This document shows, piece after piece, positions 48,091 to 57,611 of a stretch of DNA of 64,000 bases. The stretch is taken from assembly GCA_031291445.1 (NCBI GenBank), contig JARLJA010000031.1, positions 27,634 to 91,633 of the forward strand. Direction: 5' to 3'. The DNA is from Xanthobacteraceae bacterium (lineage in GTDB: Bacteria; Pseudomonadota; Alphaproteobacteria; Rhizobiales; Xanthobacteraceae). How positions within the stretch are numbered: the stretch's first letter is position 1; each line of letters opens with the position of its first letter. The notes under the pieces are model-generated. The model did no database searches and was not told the origin of the DNA. It was given only the letters and a program-made list of their open reading frames with translations. Made by a program: the position numbers and the translations under genes.

Positions 48091-49098
48091 CTACTCCGCG
48101 GCCGAAGCCGTCGGCTTGCCATCGGCGCGCCTGGCAATCCACGCGTAGAACGCCGGCATGCCTTCCCCGGTCCTGGCCGACACCGTCAGGACCTCGATGC
48201 GGGAATTGACCCGCCGCGCGTATTCGACGGTCCGGGCCAGGTCAAAATCGACGTGCGGCGCCAGGTCCATCTTGTTGATCAGCATCAGGCTCGCCGCGGC
48301 GAACATGTCGGGGTATTTCAGCGGCTTGTCTTCGCCCTCGGTGGTCGAAAACACCACCACCTTGTGCGCCTCGCCGAGATCGAACGCCGCCGGGCACACC
48401 AGATTGCCGACGTTCTCGATGAACAGGAGACCGCCTTCCAGGGGTGGCAGGCGGTCGAACGCATCGCCCACCATCGACGCATCGAGATGGCAGCCCTTGC
48501 CGGTGTTGATCTGGATCGCCGGCACGCCGGTGGCGCGGATCCGCTCGGCGTCGTTCGACGTCTGCTGGTCGCCCTCGATCACCGCGATCGGCCGGTCGGC
48601 CTTGAGGTCGGAGATCGTCCGGACCAGAAGCGAGGTCTTTCCGGCTCCCGGGCTCGACACGAAGTTCAGCGCGAGAATCCCGGCGGACATGAATCGTCCG
48701 CGATTCTCGCGCGCCTGGCGATCGTTCTTTTCCAGAATTCCCCGTTCGACCTGAACGATCCTGTCCTGGCTCATCCCCGCGACATGAACCCCGGCGAGAC
48801 CGCCGCCATAGTCGATCGCCTGGTGCGGCGCGCCGTGATCGTGATGGTCGTGAGCGTGATCATGATCGTGGTCATGATGATGGTCATGGCCATGGTCGTG
48901 ATCGTGGTGGTGATGCACGGCCTCGCCATGGCCGTGCGAATGGCCACTCCCGTGGTGGTGGTGGGAATGGGCGTGGGCGTGCACACCGCCGTCGCCTTGG
49001 TGGTGGGAATGCTCGTGTTCATGGTCGTGGGAGTGACCATGCCTGGTGCCCGCCTCAATCGAGACCTGCCCGTTCTCGCAACCGCAGACCGTACACAT
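48091..49098 (-). CDS. hypB: histidine-rich hydrogenase nickel incorporation GTPase HypB
   Basis: [11 protein letters not shown], His-rich stretch, [29 protein letters not shown]. Confidence 0.95.
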   Translation of the reverse strand: MCTVCGCENGQVSIEAGTRHGHSHDHEHEHSHHQGDGGVHAHAHSHHHHGSGHSHGHGEAVHHHHDHDHGHDHHHDHDHDHAHDHHDHGAPHQAIDYGGGLAGVHVAGMSQDRIVQVERGILEKNDRQARENRGRFMSAGILALNFVSSPGAGKTSLLVRTISDLKADRPIAVIEGDQQTSNDAERIRATGVPAIQINTGKGCHLDASMVGDAFDRLPPLEGGLLFIENVGNLVCPAAFDLGEAHKVVVFSTTEGEDKPLKYPDMFAAASLMLINKMDLAPHVDFDLARTVEYARRVNSRIEVLTVSARTGEGMPAFYAWIARRADGKPTASAAE

Positions 49099-49439
49099 CA
49101 AGCCACCTCCAGTTCCTTGACACGCATTTCGTCGCCGGCCGTGACCTGCAACTGGTAGCCGCCGCAGCACGGACACGGATCGTAGCGCCGCTCGATCGGA
49201 ACCGATTTGACACAGCTCATGCACCAGCCGACGCCCGGCGAAACGACGATCTCGAGCCTGGCCTCGGCGGCCACCGACCCGGCGGCAACGACCTCGAAGC
49301 AGAACCGCATGGCCTCGGGCTCGACCTGGCTGAGAGCACCGATCTCCAGCCAAACGGTCTTGACCCTGGCGAAAGACTGCTTCCGAGCCTCGGTCTCGAT
49401 GATCTCAATCACGCCCTCGCACAGCGCCATTTCATGCAT
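49098..49439 (-). CDS. hypA: hydrogenase maturation protein HypA
   Basis: [14 protein letters not shown], zinc site CMSC...CPCC. Confidence 0.95.
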   Translation of the reverse strand: MHEMALCEGVIEIIETEARKQSFARVKTVWLEIGALSQVEPEAMRFCFEVVAAGSVAAEARLEIVVSPGVGWCMSCVKSVPIERRYDPCPCCGGYQLQVTAGDEMRVKELEVA

Positions 49440-50508
49440 GGGCGGCCTCGCGATAGGTCACTCTGTGGTCGACGCAGGGGTCGAACGCCGCGATCAGCCG
49501 CTCGACCGCCGCACGGCCGGCGGGGTCGGAGCCCACGCTCTGGCCCTGCAACTCCCGCACCAGCGGTCCGCGCGGATGAAAGTTCCACTCGGTGGGCGCC
49601 AGAAACTCGAAACGCACCACGCGACCGTCGGCGCCGATCTGGACGCAGTGATAGAGCCGTCCGCGCGCGGTTTCCACCGCGGATGCGCCCCAGCCGTCAC
49701 CAAGACTGTAGCCGATCAGGTCGCCAACCGGCGGCTCCACATCGTGGCTGCCGGCGACGAGACCGCGCAACCGATCCGGCAGGCCGGCAACCTCGTCGAT
49801 CCGCGCCTTGAGCCTGACGGCGGCGCCGCCACACAGCCTCGCCGCCGGCGCATCACACGACGACGCAACACATCGGCGGGCCCAGGCTCCGGTTTCCGGT
49901 ACACCATCCGCCAGCGTCGGGACCCTGGCGAATGTCTGCCCTCCCGCCATCAGCCGCGCAATGACCTCCCGGTCATGCCGGCTCGACAGGTAGCCGCATT
50001 CATCGGACGGATCACCATCCGGCACGTCATCGAAATCCACGTCACGGGCGGAGAGACCGATCCGCTCCAGCGCATGCTCGATCTGCTCGATTGCACGCAG
50101 CAGCTCTGACGCCGGCACGCCGGCCGCTGGAGCAAACGTCGCCGACGCCCGGATGATCTCCCGAAGGCCGCCGACAACCGAATGACGGTCGAGCAGATGT
50201 AGGTGCATGACGATCCCCCGCAGCTGTTCGGCAAGATGTTCCGCAATCACCGCCGCGCGCCGGCGGCGATCAAGCTCGGGCGCGACCTTGCTCGCCTGGG
50301 CCGCATCGACGGCGGTCTGCGCCGCGATCCTGTGTGCCGTTCCGCACATTGAAAACAGCAGCGGAACGACCGCGATCAGTTCCGCGGCCGGCCTGCCGAC
50401 GACGAGCGCCGCAACCGGCGGCAATCGCCGCGGCACAATTCCAACGGCGGCCGCGACCCCGTCGACCAGGTCGAGCGCGATCTCAATATGGCCGCCGGCC
50501 TCGGTCAC
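49432..50508 (-). CDS. hupK: HupK (hydrogenase large-subunit-like assembly protein)
   Basis: GTG start VTEAGGHIEIALDLVDG; APTEWNFHPRGPLVREL and a degenerate FDPCVDHRV end. Located between hupJ and hypA. Confidence 0.85.
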   Translation of the reverse strand: MTEAGGHIEIALDLVDGVAAAVGIVPRRLPPVAALVVGRPAAELIAVVPLLFSMCGTAHRIAAQTAVDAAQASKVAPELDRRRRAAVIAEHLAEQLRGIVMHLHLLDRHSVVGGLREIIRASATFAPAAGVPASELLRAIEQIEHALERIGLSARDVDFDDVPDGDPSDECGYLSSRHDREVIARLMAGGQTFARVPTLADGVPETGAWARRCVASSCDAPAARLCGGAAVRLKARIDEVAGLPDRLRGLVAGSHDVEPPVGDLIGYSLGDGWGASAVETARGRLYHCVQIGADGRVVRFEFLAPTEWNFHPRGPLVRELQGQSVGSDPAGRAAVERLIAAFDPCVDHRVTYREAAHA

Positions 50509-51002
50509 GTCCGCGCCCCGGTGAGGCTGCCCCGTAACAGGCTGCGGCGATCGACTGCGGACGCCGGACGCCCGTTTGCTGCCGCTGGATCGACCCGCGG
50601 CGACACGATCTCCGCGAGCGCAGCCGTGGCCGTGGCGCGCGCAGTATCGATGTCGCCAAAATCGAACATCGGCGAGAACAGCGAACAGGTCCCGATCCGC
50701 CCGACGGCGTCGATGTCGGCGACCGTGAAGTCGAGCGTTCCGACCGGAAAACCGTGAGCGAACGACGCGCCGGGCCGTTGTGACGCCAGCCGGTCGTCGA
50801 GCGGCAGCAGCACGACGTTCATGAACCACGGCGTGATCAGAATCCCCGCGATCACTTCGCCATGAAGCTCGAATCCGACCGCCTCGACCGAGAGTGAATC
50901 GTTGTAGACTGGCAGGTCGCGCATCGATCGCTCGCCGATGAGGCGATAGTGCTCCGCGAGCAACGCGCCGAATTCGGTTGGATCCGTGACCTTCATGCTC
51001 AT
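50505..51002 (-). CDS. hupJ: HupJ ([NiFe]-hydrogenase assembly chaperone, HybE family)
   Basis: MRDLPVYNDSLSVEAVGFELHGEVIAGILITPWFMNVVLLP. Confidence 0.9.
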   Translation of the reverse strand: MSMKVTDPTEFGALLAEHYRLIGERSMRDLPVYNDSLSVEAVGFELHGEVIAGILITPWFMNVVLLPLDDRLASQRPGASFAHGFPVGTLDFTVADIDAVGRIGTCSLFSPMFDFGDIDTARATATAALAEIVSPRVDPAAANGRPASAVDRRSLLRGSLTGART

Positions 51003-51017
51003 TGCTCTCGGGCGCGC

Positions 51018-51233
51018 TCAGCTCTCGGTCTCGACCTGCATGAATTTCGACGCCGGCGCATCACAGGTCGGACACCTCCAGTCCGCCGGCAGCGCGACGA
51101 AGGGCGTTCCCGGCGCAATCTGCGCCACCTGGTCGCCCACCGCCGGGTCGTAGACCGTCCAGCAGATTCCGCACTCCATGCGGGCCTCCGGGTCGACGTC
51201 CTGACGGACGCCGAAATTCTCGAACCCGCTCAT
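51018..51233 (-). CDS. hupI: rubredoxin HupI
   Basis: [16 protein letters not shown]...[17 protein letters not shown]. Confidence 0.95.
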   Translation of the reverse strand: MSGFENFGVRQDVDPEARMECGICWTVYDPAVGDQVAQIAPGTPFVALPADWRCPTCDAPASKFMQVETES

Positions 51234-52102
51234 GAGAAATAGGCCTGTCTGATCTCCACCAGCCGTTCGTGGGAATCCTCGAAATCCTCGTCGGCGGCGA
51301 CGGCGACCACGGGCGGGCCGCCGACCTCCAGGGTGTCCAGAATGATGGTGTCCATCGCATTGAAGAACTGCACCGACCAGACGTTGCGCGTTCCTGTCGA
51401 CAGGATGCGGCAGCTCCCATAGCCGCGCGAGATCAGCTGGACCGGGCCGTTGCGCAGCGTCTCCTGCATGAACGCCATGTCCACCGGGCTCATCGGCAGC
51501 AGGGTGAAGTTGATGATCTGCGATCGATCGCCGGGTTGATAGGCCAATGCGCGCTCGCGGATCTCGGCAAGCACCGGCATCACGTTCATCGCGCCCTCGG
51601 GCGGCGAGCCGAAGGCGATGTCCGGCGCGGTGAGGTCGGCAGCAGCGCGGGCGACCAGTTCGGGGATCGCGGCGACCTCGATATACTCCAGCGGCTCCCG
51701 GCCGTCGCCCTGGTCGAGCTGGATTCGCCAGACGCCGGCCAGAACGGATTCCTGGATCTGCGCGATCGACCCGCCCGGCAGTGCGACGACGCCGCTGACC
51801 TCGCCTTCCCCGAACACGTCCGCAACCAGCTTCCGCTCCAGCTCGTTGAAGCCGTCAAGACGGAACACCTGGGACGGAAGATCTGCTTTCTGGCCGGCGA
51901 GCGCGACCGTGATCTGTTCGAGCAGCGCCATGGCGCGGGGACACTGCGCCGCCAGTTCGGCGCCATCAAGCGACGCCAGCGCCGTGATCGCGCCATAGCC
52001 GGTCACACCGGCGCGCCGTGTGTCCAGGCTCTCGTCGCCGATCGGAAAGACGTTGATCGGCTCTTCGGCCCCCTCCGGCGCGACCCAATACCCCATCTTC
52101 AT
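51230..52102 (-). CDS. hupH: HupH (HyaF-like)
   Basis: [57 protein letters not shown]. Confidence 0.9.
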   Translation of the reverse strand: MKMGYWVAPEGAEEPINVFPIGDESLDTRRAGVTGYGAITALASLDGAELAAQCPRAMALLEQITVALAGQKADLPSQVFRLDGFNELERKLVADVFGEGEVSGVVALPGGSIAQIQESVLAGVWRIQLDQGDGREPLEYIEVAAIPELVARAAADLTAPDIAFGSPPEGAMNVMPVLAEIRERALAYQPGDRSQIINFTLLPMSPVDMAFMQETLRNGPVQLISRGYGSCRILSTGTRNVWSVQFFNAMDTIILDTLEVGGPPVVAVAADEDFEDSHERLVEIRQAYFS

Positions 52103-52548
52103 GACGTTCCCCCGTTGCGATCCAGCGTTGAAATGGTCTTGACGACGCGCGCGGGGCTCGCGGCCCTGGCGGAGCCGTCGAGCTGCCGCGAGATCCGGTC
52201 GACATAGACCGACCAATCCCTGATCTTGGGAATGACCTCGAGAATCTGACCGCCCCGGCACAGCACCAGGCTTGGGTAGACCTTGACGTCGAACCTCGAG
52301 GCGAGCGCGACTTCGGCGTCTGGCGTGACCCGCGCACCCTGGATCCGTCCCTGAAATGCGTCGACCAGTTCGGGCAGGACAACCGCGACGTCGCTGGCTT
52401 CCGGCCAGCGAACCGGATCACCGGCGAGCAGCAGCACCGCAACCGCCCCGGCGGTATCGGCGGCAGCCAGAAAGCCCTCGACGCTGGAGGCATCGACCGT
52501 CTGCAGTCCACGCTGCCGGACGGTTGATGATGCTTCTCGCGAAGCCAT
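52099..52548 (-). CDS. hupG: HupG (HyaE-like thioredoxin-fold)
   Basis: [33 protein letters not shown]. Confidence 0.88.
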   Translation of the reverse strand: MASREASSTVRQRGLQTVDASSVEGFLAAADTAGAVAVLLLAGDPVRWPEASDVAVVLPELVDAFQGRIQGARVTPDAEVALASRFDVKVYPSLVLCRGGQILEVIPKIRDWSVYVDRISRQLDGSARAASPARVVKTISTLDRNGGTS

Positions 52549-52685
52549 GCGGATCCTCCCCTTTTTTGAGCTGTCCATTCGGGCTTTGGCCCTCTTGAGA
52601 ATTCACAGCAAAGCGCATGCCACGGCATGGCAACCCATTATCCATCCACAATCATCTGTTTTTGCTGGATAAACTGAATTTACCG

Positions 52686-52700
52686 GCAAGCTTGCCGCCA
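52686..52700 (-). promoter_or_regulatory. candidate sigma-54 -24/-12 element upstream of hupG
   Basis: Minus strand TGGC-GGCAAGC-TTGC (7-nt spacer). Lies in a GGCAAGCTTGCC palindrome, so could be chance. Confidence 0.35.
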
Positions 52701-52747
52701 GAGACAGCAACAATCCGGATATCTTGCTTCCATGCTCGATGGATACC

Positions 52748-52761
52748 TTGATTCCAATCAA
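52748..52761 (-). promoter_or_regulatory. FixK/FNR-type anaerobox upstream of hupG
   Basis: Perfect TTGAT-TCCA-ATCAA palindrome in the 260-bp hupF-hupG gap. Confidence 0.75.
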
Positions 52762-52808
52762 TCTCGAGCCCGTGGACGTCAGCTCGGCCACCAGCCACCC
52801 GCCGGAAT

Positions 52809-53105
52809 TCAGGACTGCCGGAGGTGCTCGGGCAGCTCCGGCTCGCGGTTGATCAGATCCGCGAACAGGTGATCAAAATCCTCGCCGTTGCAGGCCGCCG
52901 CCAGCCCGTCGAGGGCATCGTCGATCAGCCGGGCTTCGTCGGCGTCGAGCAACCGGACCGCATTGTCGATGAAGACCAGGACGCGGGCGCCGACAGGCGG
53001 CTGGTCGAGCAGCAGCACCGACACCCGCCGCTGCTCGCCACGCCGCTCGCACAGCGCTGTCACGCCGTCGGTCTCGATGATCGTCATGGGAAGCCCGAGA
53101 CACAT
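52809..53105 (-). CDS. hupF: HupF (HypC-family chaperone)
   Basis: MCLGLPMTIIETDGVTALCERRGEQRRVSVLLLDQPPVGARVLVFIDNAVRLLDADEA. Confidence 0.92.
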   Translation of the reverse strand: MCLGLPMTIIETDGVTALCERRGEQRRVSVLLLDQPPVGARVLVFIDNAVRLLDADEARLIDDALDGLAAACNGEDFDHLFADLINREPELPEHLRQS

Positions 53106-53111
53106 CCGCCG

Positions 53112-53714
53112 TCACCTCAGCCCATCGACCGCATCGGCCGGTTCACGCCGCTCGTAGCGCGCGAGGTCGATATCGTTGCCGAGAAGGGCGTCGGTCTCCG
53201 CCAGCGGAGCCGAGCGCGCGGTGGCCGGCGCGCCCCACCCGGCCAGGATGGCGCAGGCGGCCTCGATCGCCGGGCCGATCTGGCCTCTGACCGGCTCGGT
53301 GAGCGGACCGCCCCAGTCTTCCAGATCCTTCGGCTGACAGCCGACCAGCGCCAGACGCTCGGGATACTGCCCAAGCAGGTCGGCCGCGCTGAGCACCTCC
53401 TGGAAGCCGGTCTGGTGCAGGCTCATCTTCTTGATGCCGGTGAATTTCGGCACCTCCTCGTCGAACACCAGCTTGAGCGTTCCGGGCTCCAGGCCGTAGT
53501 CGATCGCATCGAACACCACCAGATAGTCCGCCTCCTGGATGAAGTTGACGAGGTAGAGCCCCTGGGTGCCACCGTCGAGCAAAGTGACGTTGTCCGGCAC
53601 GGCGTAGCGTCGGTGGAACTCCTCCACCACGCGCACGCCGAAGCCCTCGTCGGCCCACAGGATGTTGCCGATGCCGAGCACCAGGATGCGCGGAGGTGTG
53701 GTCGATCGTGTCAT
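53112..53714 (-). CDS. hupD: hydrogenase maturation endopeptidase HupD
   Basis: ILVLGIGNILWADEGFGVRVVEEF. Confidence 0.95.
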   Translation of the reverse strand: MTRSTTPPRILVLGIGNILWADEGFGVRVVEEFHRRYAVPDNVTLLDGGTQGLYLVNFIQEADYLVVFDAIDYGLEPGTLKLVFDEEVPKFTGIKKMSLHQTGFQEVLSAADLLGQYPERLALVGCQPKDLEDWGGPLTEPVRGQIGPAIEAACAILAGWGAPATARSAPLAETDALLGNDIDLARYERREPADAVDGLR

Positions 53715-53719
53715 CGCGG

Positions 53720-54457
53720 TCAGACCTCGTCGCGGAACTGGCGTTCCCCGGAGATCATCGACGAGATGATGCTTTGCCGCGACATGATGTCCTCGCGAAT
53801 CGCCGCGTAGACATGAACGGTGACGAACGTGACCAGCGCCCACATCCCGACATGATGCCAGGTGTGCACGTCCTGGCTGTTGGGCCAGATCGAAAACACC
53901 CACCCGAACAGCGCGTGCTGCCAGCTGTCGATCCCCTCACCTTCCGAATAGAGCGCGAATCCGGTGCAGATCATGAAGGTCACGAACAGCGTGAAGCCCG
54001 TGAACATCGCGGTCTGGGCCAGCGGATTGTGCCCGACATACATCTTCGGCTCGCGCTCGAGAAACGCGTACCAGCGGATCTCGTGCAGCACTTCCGACCA
54101 GAACTGCTTGCGGTGAACGGGAATATAGAAGATCTGACGCGAATGGTGGTTTCCGACGAAGGCCCACAGGATGCGCGCCAGGAAGAACACCGCCAGCACC
54201 TGCCCCGCGGCAAAATGCGCGAATCGGATGTAGCCCATGCCGAAGTGCTCGGACGCCTCGCCCGCCACGCTCGGCAGCGGCGAGCCGATCAGATAGCCGG
54301 TGATCATCAGGACGATGATCGCCAGCGCGTTGACCCAATGGCAGATGCGCACCGGGGCTTCGTAGACGTAGACGGTCGGCCGGCCGACCGCCCGTTCGCC
54401 ATGAGAGTCGGCGGCGATGGCGCCCAGATCGGGCGCAGCCAGATCACCTTCAGCCAT
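53720..54457 (-). CDS. hupC: Ni/Fe-hydrogenase b-type cytochrome HupC
   Basis: VYVYEAPVRICHWVNALAIIVLMITGYLIGSP, HHVGMWALVTFVTVHVYAA. Confidence 0.95.
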   Translation of the reverse strand: MAEGDLAAPDLGAIAADSHGERAVGRPTVYVYEAPVRICHWVNALAIIVLMITGYLIGSPLPSVAGEASEHFGMGYIRFAHFAAGQVLAVFFLARILWAFVGNHHSRQIFYIPVHRKQFWSEVLHEIRWYAFLEREPKMYVGHNPLAQTAMFTGFTLFVTFMICTGFALYSEGEGIDSWQHALFGWVFSIWPNSQDVHTWHHVGMWALVTFVTVHVYAAIREDIMSRQSIISSMISGERQFRDEV

Positions 54458-54468
54458 GATCACCTCCC

Positions 54469-56259
54469 TCAGCGAACTTTGACATTGGCCAGCTCCTGGC
54501 CATCCGGGCTCATCACGTGGGTCGAGCAGGCCAGGCACGGATCGAAGGAATGGATCGTGCGCAGGATCTCCAGCGGCTGCTCCGGATTTTCCATGGGCGT
54601 ATTCATCAGCGAGGCTTCAAAGGCCCCGATGTTGCCCTTGGGATCGCGCGGCGAGCCGTTCCACGTGGTCGGCACCACGCACTGGTAGTTCTCGATCTTG
54701 GTATCCTTGATCCTGATCCAGTGGGCGAGCGCGCCGCGCGGCGCCTCGGTGAAGCCTACGCCCTTGGTTTCGGTCGGCCAGGTTTCGGGCTTCCACTTGT
54801 CCACGAACGCGGTGTTGGAATCGCCCGCCTTGATGGTGGCAATGAGCTTGTTCTGGAAGTGACGCATCTGATAGGCGGCCCACTGGGCCTCCAGCGCCCG
54901 CGCCGCGGTGCGGCCCAGCGTGGAAAACAGCGCGGTCAACGGCAGGCCGAGATCCTTCAGGAACTTGTCGACCGGATCCTTGAAATCGGCCTTGCCCTGG
55001 GCGTAGCCGATCACCCAGCGGGCCAGCGGCCCGACCTCCATCGCATTGCCCTTCCAGCGCGGCGCCTTGATCCAGGAGTATTTGCCGTCTTCGTCGAGTT
55101 CCTGGATGTTGGTCCTGGTGCCCTTGGCCTTCGGCCCCAGTACGTAGTTGGGCTCGGTAACGCCGTCCCAGGGATGCAGCCCCTTGGTCTCGTCGGGATA
55201 CTTGTACCAGGAGTGGGCGACGAATTCCTGGATCTCGTTGGGATCGCGATGATTGACCGGAAAGACTTCGTTCAGATTGCCGTTGATGATGGCGCCGCGC
55301 GGCAGCAGCAGGCTCTTGTCGGAGTAGTCGTTGGCGTGTTCCGGGACATCGCCGTAGGACAGCACGCTCTTGCCGGAGAGGCCGCCGCCATAGAGCCAGT
55401 CCTTGTAGAATGACCCGATGGCCGCCACGTCCGGGAGATAGACGAGGTCGGTGAACTCGATGAGTCGATCGATGATCGACGTCACATAGTTCAACCGCTC
55501 CATGTTGATGGCGCCGACGGCGCCGGTGCCGTCGACGTTGATGGGGCACGGGACGCCGCCCACCAGCCAGTTCGGGTGCGGATTCTTGCCGCCGAAGATG
55601 GTGTGGACCTTGACGATGTCCTTCTGGAAATCGAGCGCTTCGAGATAGTGCGCCACCGCCATCAGGTTGGCTTCGGGCGGCAGCCGGTAGGCCTTGCTGC
55701 CCCAGTAGCCGTTCTTGAACGGGCCGAGCTGGCCGGACTCGACGAATTTCTTCAGGCGCGTCTGAAGGTCCCGGAAATAGCCCGGCGACGACAGCGGCCA
55801 CGCCGAAATCGACTGCGCCAGCGTCGATGTCGCCTTGGGATCGGCGCTGAGCGCCGAGACCACGTCGACCCAGTCCAGCGCGTGCAGGTGGTAGAAGTGC
55901 ACGATGTGGTCATGGACCTGCAGGCACAGCTGCATCAGGTTGCGGATCGAGTTGGCATTCTCCGGAATCTTGATGCCGAGTGCATCCTCGACCGCGCGGA
56001 CCGAGGTCAGCGCATGGGTGCCGGTGCAGACGCCGCAGATCCGCTCGGTGAAGGCCCAGGCGTCGCGCGGATCGCGGCCCCGGAGGATGGGCTCGATGCC
56101 GCGCCACATGGTGCCGGTCGATACCGCGTTGCGAATGACGTTGCCGGAGTCGACGTTGACCTCGACGCGGAGGTGGCCCTCGATGCGCGTCACCGGATCG
56201 ACGACGATGCGCTTGCCCGAGGTGTCGAGATTGAAGCCGTTGGGGGTCTGGACGCCCAT
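54469..56259 (-). CDS. hupL: uptake [NiFe]-hydrogenase large subunit HupL
   Basis: [34 protein letters not shown] followed by a cleavable tail [15 protein letters not shown]. Confidence 0.98.
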   Translation of the reverse strand: MGVQTPNGFNLDTSGKRIVVDPVTRIEGHLRVEVNVDSGNVIRNAVSTGTMWRGIEPILRGRDPRDAWAFTERICGVCTGTHALTSVRAVEDALGIKIPENANSIRNLMQLCLQVHDHIVHFYHLHALDWVDVVSALSADPKATSTLAQSISAWPLSSPGYFRDLQTRLKKFVESGQLGPFKNGYWGSKAYRLPPEANLMAVAHYLEALDFQKDIVKVHTIFGGKNPHPNWLVGGVPCPINVDGTGAVGAINMERLNYVTSIIDRLIEFTDLVYLPDVAAIGSFYKDWLYGGGLSGKSVLSYGDVPEHANDYSDKSLLLPRGAIINGNLNEVFPVNHRDPNEIQEFVAHSWYKYPDETKGLHPWDGVTEPNYVLGPKAKGTRTNIQELDEDGKYSWIKAPRWKGNAMEVGPLARWVIGYAQGKADFKDPVDKFLKDLGLPLTALFSTLGRTAARALEAQWAAYQMRHFQNKLIATIKAGDSNTAFVDKWKPETWPTETKGVGFTEAPRGALAHWIRIKDTKIENYQCVVPTTWNGSPRDPKGNIGAFEASLMNTPMENPEQPLEILRTIHSFDPCLACSTHVMSPDGQELANVKVR

Positions 56260-56277
56260 GATGGTGTTTCCTCGGAG

Positions 56278-57369
56278 TTACTTGGTGTGATCGGCGTCGT
56301 CGCGCTTGGTCGCGAGGCGCTTGGCGGCGGTAACCGCCGCATGGGCGACGACGGCGGCGCCAACCACCCCGGCCGCGGCCATTCCAACCTGATCGGCGTT
56401 CTTCTCGATGCCGAACTGCTTGATGTTGGTGAGCCGGTCGTAGAAGCCGCCCTTGTCCCAGAAGCCCTCCTCCGAGCAGCCGATGCAGCCGTGACCCGAC
56501 TGGATCGGGAAGGACACGCCGCCGTTCCAGCGCACCGTCGAACAGGCGTTGTAGGTGGTGGGACCCTTGCAGCCCATCTTGTAGAGGCAAAATCCCTTGC
56601 GGGCGGCTTCGTCGTCCCATTCCTCGACGAACTGCCCGGCATCGAAATGTGGACGGCGATAGCACTTGTCGTGGATGCGCTGCGAATAGAACATCTTCGG
56701 CCGGCCCTGCCGGTCGAGCTCCGGCAGCCTGCCGAAGGTGGTGATGAAGGTCACGACGCCGGTCATCACCTCGGCGATCGGCGGACAGCCCGGAACCTTG
56801 ATGATCGGTTTGTTGGTGATCACCTTGTCGATCGGCGTCGCCTGGGTCGGGTTGGGCTTGGCGGCCTGCACGCAGCCCCACGAGGCGCAGGCGCCCCAGG
56901 CGATGATCGCCTGGGCGTCCTCGGCCATCAGCTTGAGCTTCTCGACGAACGGCCGGCCGCCGTCGATGCAGAACATCCCGTCCTCGTTCAGCGGCGGGTT
57001 GCCTTCCACCGCCAGGATGTACTGGCCTTTGTACTTGGCCCGGGTTTCCTCGAGGATGGCTTCCGCCTGGTGGCCCGCGGCGGCCATGATGGTGTCGTCA
57101 TAGTCGAGCGAGATCATCGACAGGATGGCATCCTTGGCCAGCGGATGGGCGGAGCGGATGAAGCTCTCGGAGCAGCAGGTGCATTCGAGGCCGTGCATCC
57201 AGATCACCGGCACGCGCGGCTTGGTCTCCAGCGCGTTGGCGATGCGGGTTGCGGCCAGCGGGCCGAGGCCGAGACTGGTCGCCGTCAGGCTGCAGAACTT
57301 GTGAAAGCTGCGGCGGGTGATTCCCTGCCGGCGTATCACGTCGTAAAAAGTTTCCGTCCCGGCGCCCAT
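56278..57369 (-). CDS. hupS: uptake [NiFe]-hydrogenase small subunit HupS
   Basis: Tat signal [46 protein letters not shown]-terminal TM. Confidence 0.98.
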   Translation of the reverse strand: MGAGTETFYDVIRRQGITRRSFHKFCSLTATSLGLGPLAATRIANALETKPRVPVIWMHGLECTCCSESFIRSAHPLAKDAILSMISLDYDDTIMAAAGHQAEAILEETRAKYKGQYILAVEGNPPLNEDGMFCIDGGRPFVEKLKLMAEDAQAIIAWGACASWGCVQAAKPNPTQATPIDKVITNKPIIKVPGCPPIAEVMTGVVTFITTFGRLPELDRQGRPKMFYSQRIHDKCYRRPHFDAGQFVEEWDDEAARKGFCLYKMGCKGPTTYNACSTVRWNGGVSFPIQSGHGCIGCSEEGFWDKGGFYDRLTNIKQFGIEKNADQVGMAAAGVVGAAVVAHAAVTAAKRLATKRDDADHTK

Positions 57370-57439
57370 AGCCCCTCCCCTTCGTTTCCCCTGATCGTCG
57401 CTAGCGTGTCGACCTGCGACGCGATGATCTGACGTGACA

Positions 57440-57454
57440 GCAAGAAGCAGGCCA
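57440..57454 (-). promoter_or_regulatory. sigma-54 -24/-12 promoter of hupSL
   Basis: Minus strand TGGC-CTGCTTC-TTGC about 70 bp upstream of the hupS ATG. HoxA (NtrC-type) is encoded in the same cluster. Confidence 0.75.
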
Positions 57455-57611
57455 ACGCCTCAAGTCTCCGGTGTCGGCGACAAAGGACTTGTGATTTCAA
57501 CGTCTGGATCGACAGTGCGGCGCTTGGCGCCGATGCCCCAGCCGGGATTGGAGCCCATCAGACGGAAAACATGCTTTGCAGAATGGTAAGCGTCTATCCG
57601 CCGCGCGCGGC

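Noticed and set aside
48830-49065. CRISPR-like or tandem DNA repeat tract
   Set aside because: Short irregular repeats explained by the His-rich coding sequence of hypB; no repeat-spacer structure. No CRISPR array was seen anywhere in the window.
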